Source: G963663315 sp965231905 (lineage in GTDB: Bacteria; Pseudomonadota; Gammaproteobacteria; Arenicellales; Poriferihabitantaceae). Taken from it: DNA of 64,000 bases. The notes under the pieces are model-generated. The model was not told the origin of the DNA, did not search any database, and saw only the letters and a list, made by a program, of their open reading frames with translations. Made by a program: the position numbers and the translations under genes. Below, piece after piece: positions 16,683 to 25,924 of the stretch; the first letter of the stretch is position 1; every line of letters begins with the position of its first letter. Where the stretch lies: positions 496,001 through 560,000 of the forward strand of contig CBDDOO010000001.1 of assembly GCA_965231905.1 (NCBI GenBank), read 5' to 3'.

Positions 16683-17987
16683 ATGCAGGTTTCCGTTGAA
16701 GAGTCTGGCGCCATTGAGCGAAAACTTGCCATTTGCGTACCGTCTGACGAGATTGAGTCAGAGGTATCCAAACGACTGCATGATGCGGCCAGGAAGACGC
16801 GCATTCCGGGTTTCAGGCCCGGCAAGGCGCCCATGCGTATTGTCCGGCAGCGATTTGCTCCCGGCATTACCAACGAGGTCGTGATGGAGACGATCCAGTC
16901 GAGTTACGACGCCGCGCTCAAGCAGCAGGAAATCATTCCGGCCGGGCTTCTTGCGATTGAGCCTGTACCATACCAGTCCGGCAATGATCTGGAGTTTGTT
17001 GCGACCATAGAGGTCTTTCCACAAATTCCTTCACTGAACCTGGAGGGGGTGACTATTCGCAAGCCGGTAGTTGAGGTGACCACGCAAGACATTGACAATA
17101 CGCTGGAGGATATTCGCCTGCGTCATGCTGATCATTATGTCATCAGGGAAGGCAAATCTGAAAAAGGCGACAGGCTGACGGTTGATTTTGAAGGGAAAAT
17201 AGACGGTGAGAGCTTTGAAGGGGGCGACGCAGAGGGGCATTCCTTCATCCTCGGCAATCGGGAGATGCCGGAAGAGTTTGAAAACGGGCTGGTCGGCATC
17301 AATCAGGGTGAAGTTACGGTCATTCGGACTTCCTATCCACAACTCCACGACAACCCCGTCCTGGCTGGCAAGGAGGTTGAGTATTCGGTCACAATCAAAG
17401 CGGTCGAGCAACCGGAACTGCCCGAACTCGACGATGAGTTTGCTGAAAAAATGGGAATCAGTGAGGGCGGTATCGAGAAGTTGCGGCAGGAGGTGGAAGG
17501 CAATCTGTCGCGTGAACTCGATGAGCGTTTACGGGGAGTTATGCACCGCAGAGTCATGGACGGACTGCTGCAGAAAAACGAAATCGAAGCGCCGAAATCA
17601 CTGGTCGAGAATGAAATTGACCATTCGGTGCGAAGGCTGGAGCAGATTATGGTCGCTCAGGGCCTGTCGGCGGGTGAAATCAGTCGGGACCGTTATGCGG
17701 CAGAGGCGAAGAGGCGGGTGGTCTTAAGCCTGATCGTCAGAGCGATTATTGATGAGCGGATGATTGAGGTGAATCCTGATTCGGTAAGACAACGGGTGAC
17801 CGAAATTTCGGCAAGCTATGAGAATCCGGAAGCCTTTGTAGCCGGTTTCATGTCGAACCTTGATCAGGTGAAAAGGATTGAAGCGGTTCTGTTTGAGGAA
17901 CAGGTAGTGGAAATGATGCTGGAAACGGCGACCGTTGAGGAGGAAAAACTCTCGCTTCGGGATTTTTATGAAGGAGATCAGTCATGA
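16683..17987 (+). CDS. tig: Trigger factor
   Basis: 434 residues from ATG 16683 (MQVSVEESGAIERKLAICVP), the usual size. The ribosome-binding domain has FRPGKAPMRIVRQRFA (the GFRxGKxP signature, about 42-50). A PPIase domain follows (about 155-240, GDRLTVDFEGKIDGESFEGG), then the helical C-terminal chaperone arms. It binds L23 at the exit tunnel and shields nascent chains. It overlaps clpP by four bases (ATGA), so the tig-clpP-clpX order gives a coupled quality-control operon. Confidence 0.96.
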   Translation: MQVSVEESGAIERKLAICVPSDEIESEVSKRLHDAARKTRIPGFRPGKAPMRIVRQRFAPGITNEVVMETIQSSYDAALKQQEIIPAGLLAIEPVPYQSGNDLEFVATIEVFPQIPSLNLEGVTIRKPVVEVTTQDIDNTLEDIRLRHADHYVIREGKSEKGDRLTVDFEGKIDGESFEGGDAEGHSFILGNREMPEEFENGLVGINQGEVTVIRTSYPQLHDNPVLAGKEVEYSVTIKAVEQPELPELDDEFAEKMGISEGGIEKLRQEVEGNLSRELDERLRGVMHRRVMDGLLQKNEIEAPKSLVENEIDHSVRRLEQIMVAQGLSAGEISRDRYAAEAKRRVVLSLIVRAIIDERMIEVNPDSVRQRVTEISASYENPEAFVAGFMSNLDQVKRIEAVLFEEQVVEMMLETATVEEEKLSLRDFYEGDQS

Positions 17988-18583
17988 AAACTGAAAATAT
18001 CAATTTTGTACCCATGGTGGTGGAATCCACAGGGCGCGGGGAAAGAGCTTATGACATTTACTCCCGATTGCTCAAGGAGCGGGTCGTCTTCATGGTCGGT
18101 CCGGTGGACGATCACATGGCCAATATCATCGTCGCGCAACTGCTGTTCCTGGAGTCGGAAAATCCGGAGAAGGATATTTCCCTGTATGTGAACAGTCCGG
18201 GCGGCGCCGTTTCATCGGGCCTGGCGGTTTATGATACCATGCAGTTCATACGGCCGGATGTCAGTACCGTGTGTATCGGTCAGGCTGCCAGTATGGGAGC
18301 CGTGATCCTGGCCGGGGGAGAAAAGGACAAACGCCACGCACTACCCCATTCCAGGGTGATGATTCACCAGCCGATGGGTGGCTCCCAGGGCCAGGCGTCT
18401 GATATTGAAATCCATACCAGAGAGATTCTCGGCATCCGAGAGCGGCTCAACCAGATTCTCTCGCGCCATACCGGTCAATCTCTGGATACGATCAAGACCG
18501 ATACGGACCGGGATAATTTCATGAGCGCCGAGGATGCCCGGGAATATGGCATTATTGATTCCGTATTGAAAAAACGGGTATAG
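17984..18583 (+). CDS. clpP: ATP-dependent Clp protease proteolytic subunit
   Basis: 199 residues. The catalytic triad is visible: Ser103 in GQAASMGAVIL, His128 in RVMIHQP and Asp177 in TDTDRDNFMS. It forms the 14-mer chamber degrading substrates unfolded by ClpX, which is encoded 43 bases downstream. The start codon overlaps the tig stop. All signature blocks (LYVNSPGG, MGGSQGQASDIEIHA-like) are intact. Confidence 0.97.
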   Translation: MKTENINFVPMVVESTGRGERAYDIYSRLLKERVVFMVGPVDDHMANIIVAQLLFLESENPEKDISLYVNSPGGAVSSGLAVYDTMQFIRPDVSTVCIGQAASMGAVILAGGEKDKRHALPHSRVMIHQPMGGSQGQASDIEIHTREILGIRERLNQILSRHTGQSLDTIKTDTDRDNFMSAEDAREYGIIDSVLKKRV

Positions 18584-18626
18584 TTGGAGTCCGGCGTTAC
18601 CACAATACGATCATTACCGAATAGCG

Positions 18627-19910
18627 ATGACTGATAAAACCTCAGCCAGAAACGAGAAACTGCTTTACTGCTCCTTTTGCGGTAAGAGCCAACACGAAGC
18701 CAGGAAATTGATCGCAGGACCCTCTGTGTTCATTTGTGACGAATGTGTCGAACTTTGCAACGGAATTATTCGCGATGAAGTCACCGGCGAGGTCTCTTCG
18801 GCGGGCAACGAATCCGGATTTCCAAAGCCCAGGGAAATTCACGCTATTCTCGATGACTATGTGATCGGACAGCAGGACGCCAAGAAAATGCTGTCGGTTG
18901 CGGTTTACAACCACTACAAAAGAATCGAGAACGAAGAATCGAATTCTTCTGTTGATATTTCCAAAAGCAATATTCTCCTGATCGGCCCGACCGGCTCCGG
19001 TAAAACGTTACTGGCCGAAACGCTGGCGAAACAACTGAATGTCCCTTTCACGATCGCGGACGCGACCACGCTGACCGAGGCCGGTTATGTCGGCGAGGAT
19101 GTTGAAAATATCATCCAGAAACTGCTCCAGGCCTGCGATTATGAAGTTGAAAAAGCCGAGATCGGGATCGTGTATATTGACGAGATCGACAAGGTGTCGC
19201 GCAAGGCCGAAGGTCCGTCCATTACCCGGGATGTTTCCGGCGAAGGCGTTCAGCAGGCCCTGCTGAAACTGATTGAAGGCACGGTCGCCGCGATTCCGCC
19301 GCATGGCGGGCGCAAACATCCGCATCAGGAACTGCTGCAGGTGGATACCCGCAATATCCTGTTCCTGTGCGGTGGCGCTTTCGCGGGTATAGAGAAGGTT
19401 ATTCAGGAGCGGACTGAAAAATCCGGCATCGGGTTCGGCGCCGATATCAAGGACAAGTCGCCGGATCGGCGCTCTACTGAACTGTTGCAGAAACTGGAGC
19501 CTGAAGACCTGGTCAAGTTTGGTTTGATTCCGGAGTTTGTCGGTCGGCTTCCGGTGATTGCGACACTCGAAGAGCTGGATGAGGAATCCCTTGTGCGGAT
19601 TCTGGTTGAACCCAAAAATGCGCTGACAAAGCAATATCAGACCCTGTTCAAGTATGAAGGTGTCGATCTGGAGTTTCACGAAGACGCGCTGCGTCAGATT
19701 GCGGTCAAGGCCATGGACCGTAAATCAGGCGCCAGAGGGCTTCGCTCGATTATGGAGGGCGCGTTGATCGAAACGATGTACGAGTTGCCCTCGCTCGAAG
19801 GGGTCAACAAGGTCGTGGTTGATTCCTCTGTGATTACCGAAGGCTCACGACCGCTTTATGTCTACGAGGAAAGCAAGACCAGAAAAACGGCTGCCATGTT
19901 GTCAACCTGA
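18627..19910 (+). CDS. clpX: ATP-dependent Clp protease ATP-binding subunit ClpX
   Basis: 427 residues. The N-terminal zinc-binding domain has two CxxC pairs (CSFCGKS and CDECVELC). The AAA+ module carries Walker A LIGPTGSGKT, Walker B GIVYIDEIDK, pore loop YVGEDVEN and sensor motifs including SGARGLRSI. It unfolds substrates and feeds ClpP. lon, which often follows in gammaproteobacteria, is absent here; a membrane hydroxylase comes next after 15 bases. Confidence 0.97.
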   Translation: MTDKTSARNEKLLYCSFCGKSQHEARKLIAGPSVFICDECVELCNGIIRDEVTGEVSSAGNESGFPKPREIHAILDDYVIGQQDAKKMLSVAVYNHYKRIENEESNSSVDISKSNILLIGPTGSGKTLLAETLAKQLNVPFTIADATTLTEAGYVGEDVENIIQKLLQACDYEVEKAEIGIVYIDEIDKVSRKAEGPSITRDVSGEGVQQALLKLIEGTVAAIPPHGGRKHPHQELLQVDTRNILFLCGGAFAGIEKVIQERTEKSGIGFGADIKDKSPDRRSTELLQKLEPEDLVKFGLIPEFVGRLPVIATLEELDEESLVRILVEPKNALTKQYQTLFKYEGVDLEFHEDALRQIAVKAMDRKSGARGLRSIMEGALIETMYELPSLEGVNKVVVDSSVITEGSRPLYVYEESKTRKTAAMLST

Positions 19911-19925
19911 CGACCCTGAGTGATT

Positions 19926-20924
19926 ATGGCCGAGTCCGCTTCCCTGAAATCCAGTTCCCGGACAAAGGGGCCGTGGAACTGGCATCCGCAGTTGCCTTTG
20001 GTGATGCCGCCGATCTTCGTATGGCCACCGCAGCCCGTCGGCGCATTGAAATTTATTCTGGGCAGAGGGTTTGCACTGTCCCAGATGATGATTTTTGTCT
20101 TGTTGGGGATTGTAACCTGGGTTTATCTCTCTCCCGGAATCGAGGGATGGAAGACCTTCTCGCCAGGCTGGGTCTTTCAGGTCTGGGCGATCAATCTGGG
20201 ACTCTCGGTAGTGGTGGCGGGCGGTCTGCATCTTTATTTCCATACCTGGAAATGCCAGGGCAAGGCGCAAAGATACGATCATCGGGAACTGGCCAGAAAT
20301 AACCGCGCATTCCTGTTCAATAATCAGGTTTGGGACAATATTTTCTGGAGCTGCGCCAGCGGTGTCACGGTCTGGACCGGCTTTCAGGTATTGCTGATGT
20401 GGGCCTATGCCAATCAGATCATTATGTGGAGTACCGGGTCGGGTAATCCTTACTGGTTTGTCGGTCTGTTCCTGATATTGACTGCATGGGCATCGATGCA
20501 CTTCTACTTCATCCATCGACTGATTCACTGGCCTCCGTTATACCGGATTGCCCATGCCCTGCATCACAAGAATGTCACGGTCGGGCCGTGGTCGGGGCTG
20601 GCGATGCACCCGATCGAGCACCTGTTTTATTTCAGCACCGTGCTCATTCATCTGGTCATTCCCTCCCACCCGATCCACATGTTCTTCCATATCTATCTGA
20701 CTGCCCTGTCAGCCTATACCGGGCACGTCGGTTACGAATCCATTGTGATCAAGGGTAAATCCACGCTCGGTATTGCCAACCTGTTCCATCAACTCCATCA
20801 CCGATACTTCGAATGCAATTACGGAACCCCGTTCATGCCCTGGGACAAATGGCTCGGCACCCTGCATGATGGTACAGAAGAAGCAACCCGCAGGATCAAC
20901 CAGCGACGGGCCGGGATGGGCTAA
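19926..20924 (+). CDS. Sterol desaturase/fatty acid hydroxylase superfamily membrane protein
   Basis: 332 residues from ATG 19926. The di-iron histidine boxes of the superfamily are present: HRLIHW (about 197-201), HALHHKN (about 210-214) and HQLHHRYFECNYG (about 283-290), with several membrane helices around them. Such enzymes use O2 to hydroxylate or desaturate lipids, sterols or carotenoids in the membrane. The substrate is not evident. It lies 15 bases after clpX, yet its function looks unrelated. Confidence 0.82.
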   Translation: MAESASLKSSSRTKGPWNWHPQLPLVMPPIFVWPPQPVGALKFILGRGFALSQMMIFVLLGIVTWVYLSPGIEGWKTFSPGWVFQVWAINLGLSVVVAGGLHLYFHTWKCQGKAQRYDHRELARNNRAFLFNNQVWDNIFWSCASGVTVWTGFQVLLMWAYANQIIMWSTGSGNPYWFVGLFLILTAWASMHFYFIHRLIHWPPLYRIAHALHHKNVTVGPWSGLAMHPIEHLFYFSTVLIHLVIPSHPIHMFFHIYLTALSAYTGHVGYESIVIKGKSTLGIANLFHQLHHRYFECNYGTPFMPWDKWLGTLHDGTEEATRRINQRRAGMG

Positions 20925-21013
20925 ATTCCGGGCGGGCCTGATGTGGCAGTCCCGATGGTCCTGCCAGTTTCCCGTCAGCGCTATGACCAGATGTCGTGTC
21001 CATCCATTATTAT

Positions 21014-21571
21014 TCAGACAAAATGAGCTTGAGGTTCCGAGAATACCCGTTCTACCATCGGCCTGAAAAATTCCAGGGGTTTCGATTCAAAATCCGGATC
21101 GAAACAGTTTTGGTCATAATTCTCGCAAAAATCGACACAGTCCTGATACCACTCATGCTTTTTGAAGCGATCCCTTGCATTGCGGTCCTTGCCGAAATGA
21201 TGGGCGTAGTACCAGGTTTGGAACAAACCATGATGTTTGACAATCCAGTAGATTTTCTCTGAAACATAAGGGCGCAATATCGCGGCCGCCATTTCACTGT
21301 GAGAGCAGGGCGCAAGGTTGTCGCCGATGTCGTGCAGCAGGGCAGCCACCACCATTTGTTCGGATTCTCCTGCGTCAAAAGCCCGGGTGGCGGATTGCAG
21401 TGAGTGCTCCAGTCTGCTGACCCGGTAGCCGGAAAAGGAGTGTTCGAGGCCAGCCAGCGCCGCCATCAATCGGTCAGGCAGTGTTTTTACGTATTCTTTC
21501 TCGTGGTTGGCGAGAAAAGCATATTCTTCGGCGGTGCCGTCAATCATGTGAACGAAGTTGACAGTGTCCAC
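21014..21571 (-). CDS. HD-domain protein (possible PhnZ/inositol-oxygenase-like)
   Basis: 185 residues starting at GTG 21571, with GGAGG nine bases upstream. HD metal ligands occur in SRLEHSLQSA (His), VVAALLHDIGDNL (HD) and CSHSEMAA (His), followed by IVKHHGLFQTWYYAHHF. The LEH...HDIG layout resembles the mixed-valent di-iron oxygenase branch (PhnZ, MIOX) as well as simple phosphohydrolases. I cannot decide between oxygenase and hydrolase. It converges toward the hydroxylase gene. Confidence 0.7.
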   Translation of the reverse strand: MDTVNFVHMIDGTAEEYAFLANHEKEYVKTLPDRLMAALAGLEHSFSGYRVSRLEHSLQSATRAFDAGESEQMVVAALLHDIGDNLAPCSHSEMAAAILRPYVSEKIYWIVKHHGLFQTWYYAHHFGKDRNARDRFKKHEWYQDCVDFCENYDQNCFDPDFESKPLEFFRPMVERVFSEPQAHFV

Positions 21572-21601
21572 GGTTCATGTCCTCCGGGTTGCAGGTTTTA
21601 T

Positions 21602-21946
21602 TTACAAAATCTCCAGTACGTTTTCCGGTGGCCGACCGATCACTGCCTTGTCGTTGTGGACGACTATCGGGCGTTCAAGCAGTTTCGGATGGCTGATCAG
21701 GATTCGCAGCCATTCATCCTCATCGGGAGTCCGCTCCGCCAGGCCCAGCTCCCGGTACAGGGCTTCGCCCTCGCGGATGAGGTCGCTAACCGGGCATCCA
21801 AGCAGTTCGATAATGCCCTTGAGGGCGCCGGCATCCGGTGGTTGTTCGAGATAAAGGATGACTTCCGGGATGATTCCGGCGTCTTCAATCAGTTTCAGGG
21901 TCGCCCTTGATTTGGAACAGCGTGGATTATGGTAAATGGTCGCCAT
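21602..21946 (-). CDS. arsC: ArsC-family arsenate reductase (glutaredoxin-dependent type)
   Basis: 114 residues from ATG 21946 (MATIYHNPRCSKSRATL). Catalytic Cys10 sits in NPRCSKSR. A PPDAGALKGIIELLG helix and the Arg-containing ERPIVVHNDKAVIGRPPENV block (about 92-111) match the ArsC fold. It would reduce arsenate with glutathione/glutaredoxin. There is no arsR, arsB or acr3 nearby, so it may also be one of the uncharacterised YfgD/Spx-like members. Confidence 0.82.
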   Translation of the reverse strand: MATIYHNPRCSKSRATLKLIEDAGIIPEVILYLEQPPDAGALKGIIELLGCPVSDLIREGEALYRELGLAERTPDEDEWLRILISHPKLLERPIVVHNDKAVIGRPPENVLEIL

Positions 21947-22060
21947 CAACAGCCTCAAGGGATCCCGGGGAAACGGGTCAAAGTCTAACCCGGTTTCCCT
22001 GAACCTGTCCAGATGTAAATCCGGCTTGATCGTAAGGCTCAGGCCTCCGTGCCTGTCCGG

Positions 22061-24673
22061 TCAGGCGCCGATTTTCGGCGATCTTCTGCGCTGCGACCAC
22101 CAGACCAGTCCCAGCAATAAAAGCGCGGGCAGGTAAAACACCTCTTTGGGTACACGGTCTTTTCTGGTTTTGATTGATCTTAATTCCACCGGATGATCGG
22201 TGTAGTAGTCGAAGGTCTTGCCGATGGTTTCAAAGAAGGGTGATCCGGGAAAGGGTTCCTCAATAATCGCACGGCCATCTTCTACAGTGACTGTGAGTCC
22301 GGCCATCGTAAGTCTCTCAACAGCTTGCGCCTGGTTACCCATCGGAACCAGGATGGTTGTGCTGGTGATTTCACCAGTATCAAAATCAGGGCCGGTCACC
22401 ACCATGGTCAGTGTCCCGTCCGGAGTCGCGTTATCGACCACTTCATAAACCCTGGAAGGGTGAATTTCCTCGAATGGCGGGTCTACCCTGTCCAGCCAGA
22501 AACCGGGGCGAAACAGGGTGAAGGCAACCAGCAGCAATACCAGAGACTCCCAGATCCGGTTGCGGGTCAACAACCAGCCCTGGGTCGCCGAGGCGAACAG
22601 CATCATGGCGATGACGGCGACAATGAATACAAAGACGGCTTTCAGCGGCGATACATTGATCAGCAGCAACTCGGTATTGAAAATAAACAGGAACGGCAGC
22701 AGGGCGGTGCGAATATCATAAGCAAACCCCTGAATCCCCGTTTTGATCGGGTCTCCCTTCGAAATCGCCGCCGCCGCAAACGCCGCGAGCCCGACCGGGG
22801 GAGTGTCGTCCGCCAGGATGCCGAAATAAAATACGAACAAGTGTACGGCAATTAACGGAACCAGCAGGCCGTTGGCCGCCCCCAGAGTAATGATAACCGG
22901 GGCCATCAACGAGGAGACGACGATATAGTTGGCCGTTGTGGGTAGTCCCATGCCGAGAATCAGACTCATCACAGCGACCAGTAACAACATTACGATCAGA
23001 TATCCACCAGACAGAAACTCCACAAACTCGCCGACCACCTGATGGGCGCCGGTCAATGATATGGTTCCGACTATAATCCCCGCCGCGCCGGTCGCGACCG
23101 AAATACTGATCATGTTGCGCGACCCTGCGATCATGCCGGAGATCCAGTCATTCTTGCCGGTTTCAAATGCTGCCCGATAGTTTCCGCTGCCGCGGAAAAA
23201 CGCCTTGATCGGATGTTGGGTCAGAGTCACGATGATCATCGCGATGGCTGCCCAGAACGCGGATAATCCCGGCGACAGCCGCTCAATCACGATACTCCAG
23301 ATCAGAATCACGATGGGTAGAATGAAATACAGGCCGGTGAGCGCTGTTTCTCCCGCTTTCGGCAGTTCGGTGATCGGCGCGTCCGGGTGGTCGACAACCA
23401 GGTCGGGTATTGCGGACGCCAGTTTCAGGAGATATAAATAAATCCCTGCACAACCCGCTGCAACGATGTAAAAGGCCGAAGCCGGGGCCACGACCTTGAT
23501 CCAGCCGAGGCCGAAGTAAACCATGATTCCAAGCAGTCCGATACCGATAAATCCGCCCAGAAAACCCATCATCTTGCGGGCAAAGGTAAGAGAGGAGGGT
23601 GGTTTGGGCAACCCTTGCAGGTTCAACTTCATGGCTTCGAGATGAACGATGTAAAAGAGCGCGATATAGGATACCAGCGCGGGCACCAGGGCATGTTTCA
23701 GTATTTCCTGGTAGCTGATTCCGGTAAATTCGGCGATCAGGAATGCGGCGGCCCCCATGACCGGCGGGGTCAGTTGGCCGTTGGTCGAGGAGGCTACTTC
23801 GACCGCGCCCGCCTTTTCAGGGGAAAATCCGGTGCGCTTCATCAGCGGAATGGTAAACGTCCCGGTGGTGACGGTATTGGCGATGGATGACCCGGAGTAC
23901 ATACCGCTCAGCGCCGAAGCAACCACGGCCGCCTTGGCCGGTCCGCCGCGCAAATGTCCGAGCAGGGCAAACGCGATCTTGATGAAAAAATTTCCCGCGC
24001 CGGCTTTTTCCAGAATGGAGCCAAACAGCACAAACAGGAATATAAGAGTCGCTGAAACCCCGAGCGCAACGCCAAACACGCCTTCATTCTGCATCCAGAA
24101 ATGCCACATTGCCTTGCCATAGGATGCCCCCTTCCATTGAATCGTTTCAGGCAGCCAGTCGGCGTTGCCAAAGAAGACATAAGCGACAAACACACTGGCG
24201 ACGATCAGCAGCGGCAGTCCGAGGGAACGCCAGACCGTGATTCCAAGAATCAGCATGCCAATGGTTGATGCGACCAGATCTCCGGTTGTCGGCAATCCGG
24301 CGCGCACCGCAATTTCGTTCCGAAGAACCACAATATACAGACAGCATGCCACGCCGGCAGTGGCCAGTACCCAGTCATACCAGGGGATTCGATTCGAAGG
24401 GCTGGACTTGAACAACGGGAAGGCGAGGGTGGCCAGGAAAAAGCCGAATGCGAGGTGGATCAATCTGGCGTTCGAGTTGGTCACGATCACGCTGATTCCG
24501 GTCACTTCGGTCAGCCAGAACGGGAGATTGGATGCAATATAAAGTTGAAACAGGGCCCAGACAAACGCGACCGAGGCGATCAGTTTGCCTTCCCAGCCGA
24601 CCGGGTTGCGCCCTCCTGTGTCAACTGCCGAAAAATCCTCCAGGCTGCCCTGGGATTCATTGTTTTGTGCCAT
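22061..24673 (-). CDS. TRAP transporter fused permease (4TM/12TM, TAXI type)
   Basis: 870 residues from ATG 24673, preceded by GAGGAAAAA. DctQ-like helices occupy the N-terminal part (about 30-180). The large DctM-like permease follows (about 190-690), with TGTFTIPLMKRTGFSPEKAGAVE, VMGAAAFLIAEFTG and ILGMGLPTTANYIVVSSLMAP as hallmarks. A C-terminal extra domain (DUF3394-like, about 720-870) has further helices. It imports a carboxylate-like solute with Na+ or H+, using the TAXI binding protein encoded 143 bases upstream. A hairpin separates the two genes. Confidence 0.92.
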   Translation of the reverse strand: MAQNNESQGSLEDFSAVDTGGRNPVGWEGKLIASVAFVWALFQLYIASNLPFWLTEVTGISVIVTNSNARLIHLAFGFFLATLAFPLFKSSPSNRIPWYDWVLATAGVACCLYIVVLRNEIAVRAGLPTTGDLVASTIGMLILGITVWRSLGLPLLIVASVFVAYVFFGNADWLPETIQWKGASYGKAMWHFWMQNEGVFGVALGVSATLIFLFVLFGSILEKAGAGNFFIKIAFALLGHLRGGPAKAAVVASALSGMYSGSSIANTVTTGTFTIPLMKRTGFSPEKAGAVEVASSTNGQLTPPVMGAAAFLIAEFTGISYQEILKHALVPALVSYIALFYIVHLEAMKLNLQGLPKPPSSLTFARKMMGFLGGFIGIGLLGIMVYFGLGWIKVVAPASAFYIVAAGCAGIYLYLLKLASAIPDLVVDHPDAPITELPKAGETALTGLYFILPIVILIWSIVIERLSPGLSAFWAAIAMIIVTLTQHPIKAFFRGSGNYRAAFETGKNDWISGMIAGSRNMISISVATGAAGIIVGTISLTGAHQVVGEFVEFLSGGYLIVMLLLVAVMSLILGMGLPTTANYIVVSSLMAPVIITLGAANGLLVPLIAVHLFVFYFGILADDTPPVGLAAFAAAAISKGDPIKTGIQGFAYDIRTALLPFLFIFNTELLLINVSPLKAVFVFIVAVIAMMLFASATQGWLLTRNRIWESLVLLLVAFTLFRPGFWLDRVDPPFEEIHPSRVYEVVDNATPDGTLTMVVTGPDFDTGEITSTTILVPMGNQAQAVERLTMAGLTVTVEDGRAIIEEPFPGSPFFETIGKTFDYYTDHPVELRSIKTRKDRVPKEVFYLPALLLLGLVWWSQRRRSPKIGA

Positions 24674-24753
24674 TTTTTCCTCGCTGGACCTGGTTTGCTT
24701 CAATCCTGATCAAATTTCCTGAAGGTGGCGCTCATTTCTCCGGTATCAGAAAC

Positions 24754-24790
24754 AAAAAACCCTCCCGGAATTATTGGCGGGAGGGTTTTT
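24754..24790. terminator. Intrinsic terminator/attenuator between TAXI binding-protein and permease genes
   Basis: AAAAAACCCTCCCG (24754-24767) pairs with CGGGAGGGTTTTT (24778-24790) around a 10-base loop, with a T run on the transcribed minus strand. Position between binding-protein and permease genes fits partial termination that yields more binding protein than permease. Confidence 0.88.
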
Positions 24791-24816
24791 CGGGTTACAA
24801 CCTGTACAGGCAAGAA

Positions 24817-25788
24817 TTACATCCAGCCGCGTTCCTTGTAATACTTTTCCGCGCCCGGATGCAGCGGAGCGGAAAGGGAATCGGAAATCATTTCTTTCTC
24901 GTTCAGATTCGCGAATGCGGGATGCAGTTTCTTGAAGTCCTCGAAATTTTCAAATACGGCTTTAACCACCACATAGACGACGTCATCCGGGACATCGGCG
25001 CTGGAAACGAAGGTGGCGCCAACCCCGAAAGTCGCGATGTCATTCTCATTATTGTACATACCCGCCGGAATTGATGCGGTTCGATAGTACGGGTTGTTGG
25101 CCACCAGTTTGTCGATAGCCGGTCCTTCAACAGTGACCAGGTGGGCATCGCAGGTTGCCAGGGATTCCTGGGTCAGGGCGGACGGGTGCCCAACCAGCCA
25201 GAAATAAGCGTCAATCTTGCCATCGCAGACCGCCTGTCCGGTTTCCGCCGATTTCATTTCCGCCGCCAGTTTGAGGTCGCTGCGTTCCCAGCCGAGCGCT
25301 TCCTCAATGACTTCCCAGGTGCCTCGGGTGCCCGAACCGGGGTTGCCGATATTGAGGCGCTTGCCTTTGGCATCGGTCAGGGTATTGATCCCGGAGGCGT
25401 CGCTGGCGATGACCGTGACCGGCTCAGGATGGACCGAGAAGACAGCGCGCAGCTTCTCGAATGCGCCCTGGTCTTCAAATTTTGAAGTGCCGTTGTAAGC
25501 GTGATACTGCCAGTCGGATTGCGCTACGCCAAATTCGAGTTCACCGGCGCGGATGGTATTGATATTATAAATTGAGCCACCGGTCGACTCCGCCGAACAA
25601 CGAATGCCATGCTCCTTGCGGTTCTTGTTTACCAGTCTGCAAATGGCGCCGCCGGTTGGATAGTAAACGCCGGTTACTCCGCCGGTGCCGATGGAAATAA
25701 ACTGTTGCTGGGCATGGGCGGTCATTGCGCTCATGCCGGTCACGGCCATTCCCGCCGCAACGACCGAGGATAGAATCGTGTTTCTCAT
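24817..25788 (-). CDS. TAXI family TRAP solute-binding protein
   Basis: 323 residues from ATG 25788 (GAGAGG upstream), opening with a signal peptide MRNTILSSVVAAGMAVTGM to about AHA. The mature part begins QQFISIGTGGVTGVYYPTGGAICRLVN, the TAXI signature. RLNIGNPGSGTRGTWEVIEEALGW and DAYFWLVGHPS are further family blocks. It binds a solute in the periplasm and docks onto the fused TRAP permease. Glutamate and 2-oxoglutarate are known ligands in the family, but the ligand here is not known. Confidence 0.93.
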   Translation of the reverse strand: MRNTILSSVVAAGMAVTGMSAMTAHAQQQFISIGTGGVTGVYYPTGGAICRLVNKNRKEHGIRCSAESTGGSIYNINTIRAGELEFGVAQSDWQYHAYNGTSKFEDQGAFEKLRAVFSVHPEPVTVIASDASGINTLTDAKGKRLNIGNPGSGTRGTWEVIEEALGWERSDLKLAAEMKSAETGQAVCDGKIDAYFWLVGHPSALTQESLATCDAHLVTVEGPAIDKLVANNPYYRTASIPAGMYNNENDIATFGVGATFVSSADVPDDVVYVVVKAVFENFEDFKKLHPAFANLNEKEMISDSLSAPLHPGAEKYYKERGWM

Positions 25789-25924
25789 GGTAATGCCTCT
25801 CTTGGTGAAAGTAAATTTGCCGGACCGCCCGAAAAAGTGGACGCTCAAACCATTATATTAACATCTTTGGGGCGTCCGTTGTCATAAATTCGCGCGTTGC
25901 CGGGGCAGCGCCTTTGAGAGTTGT

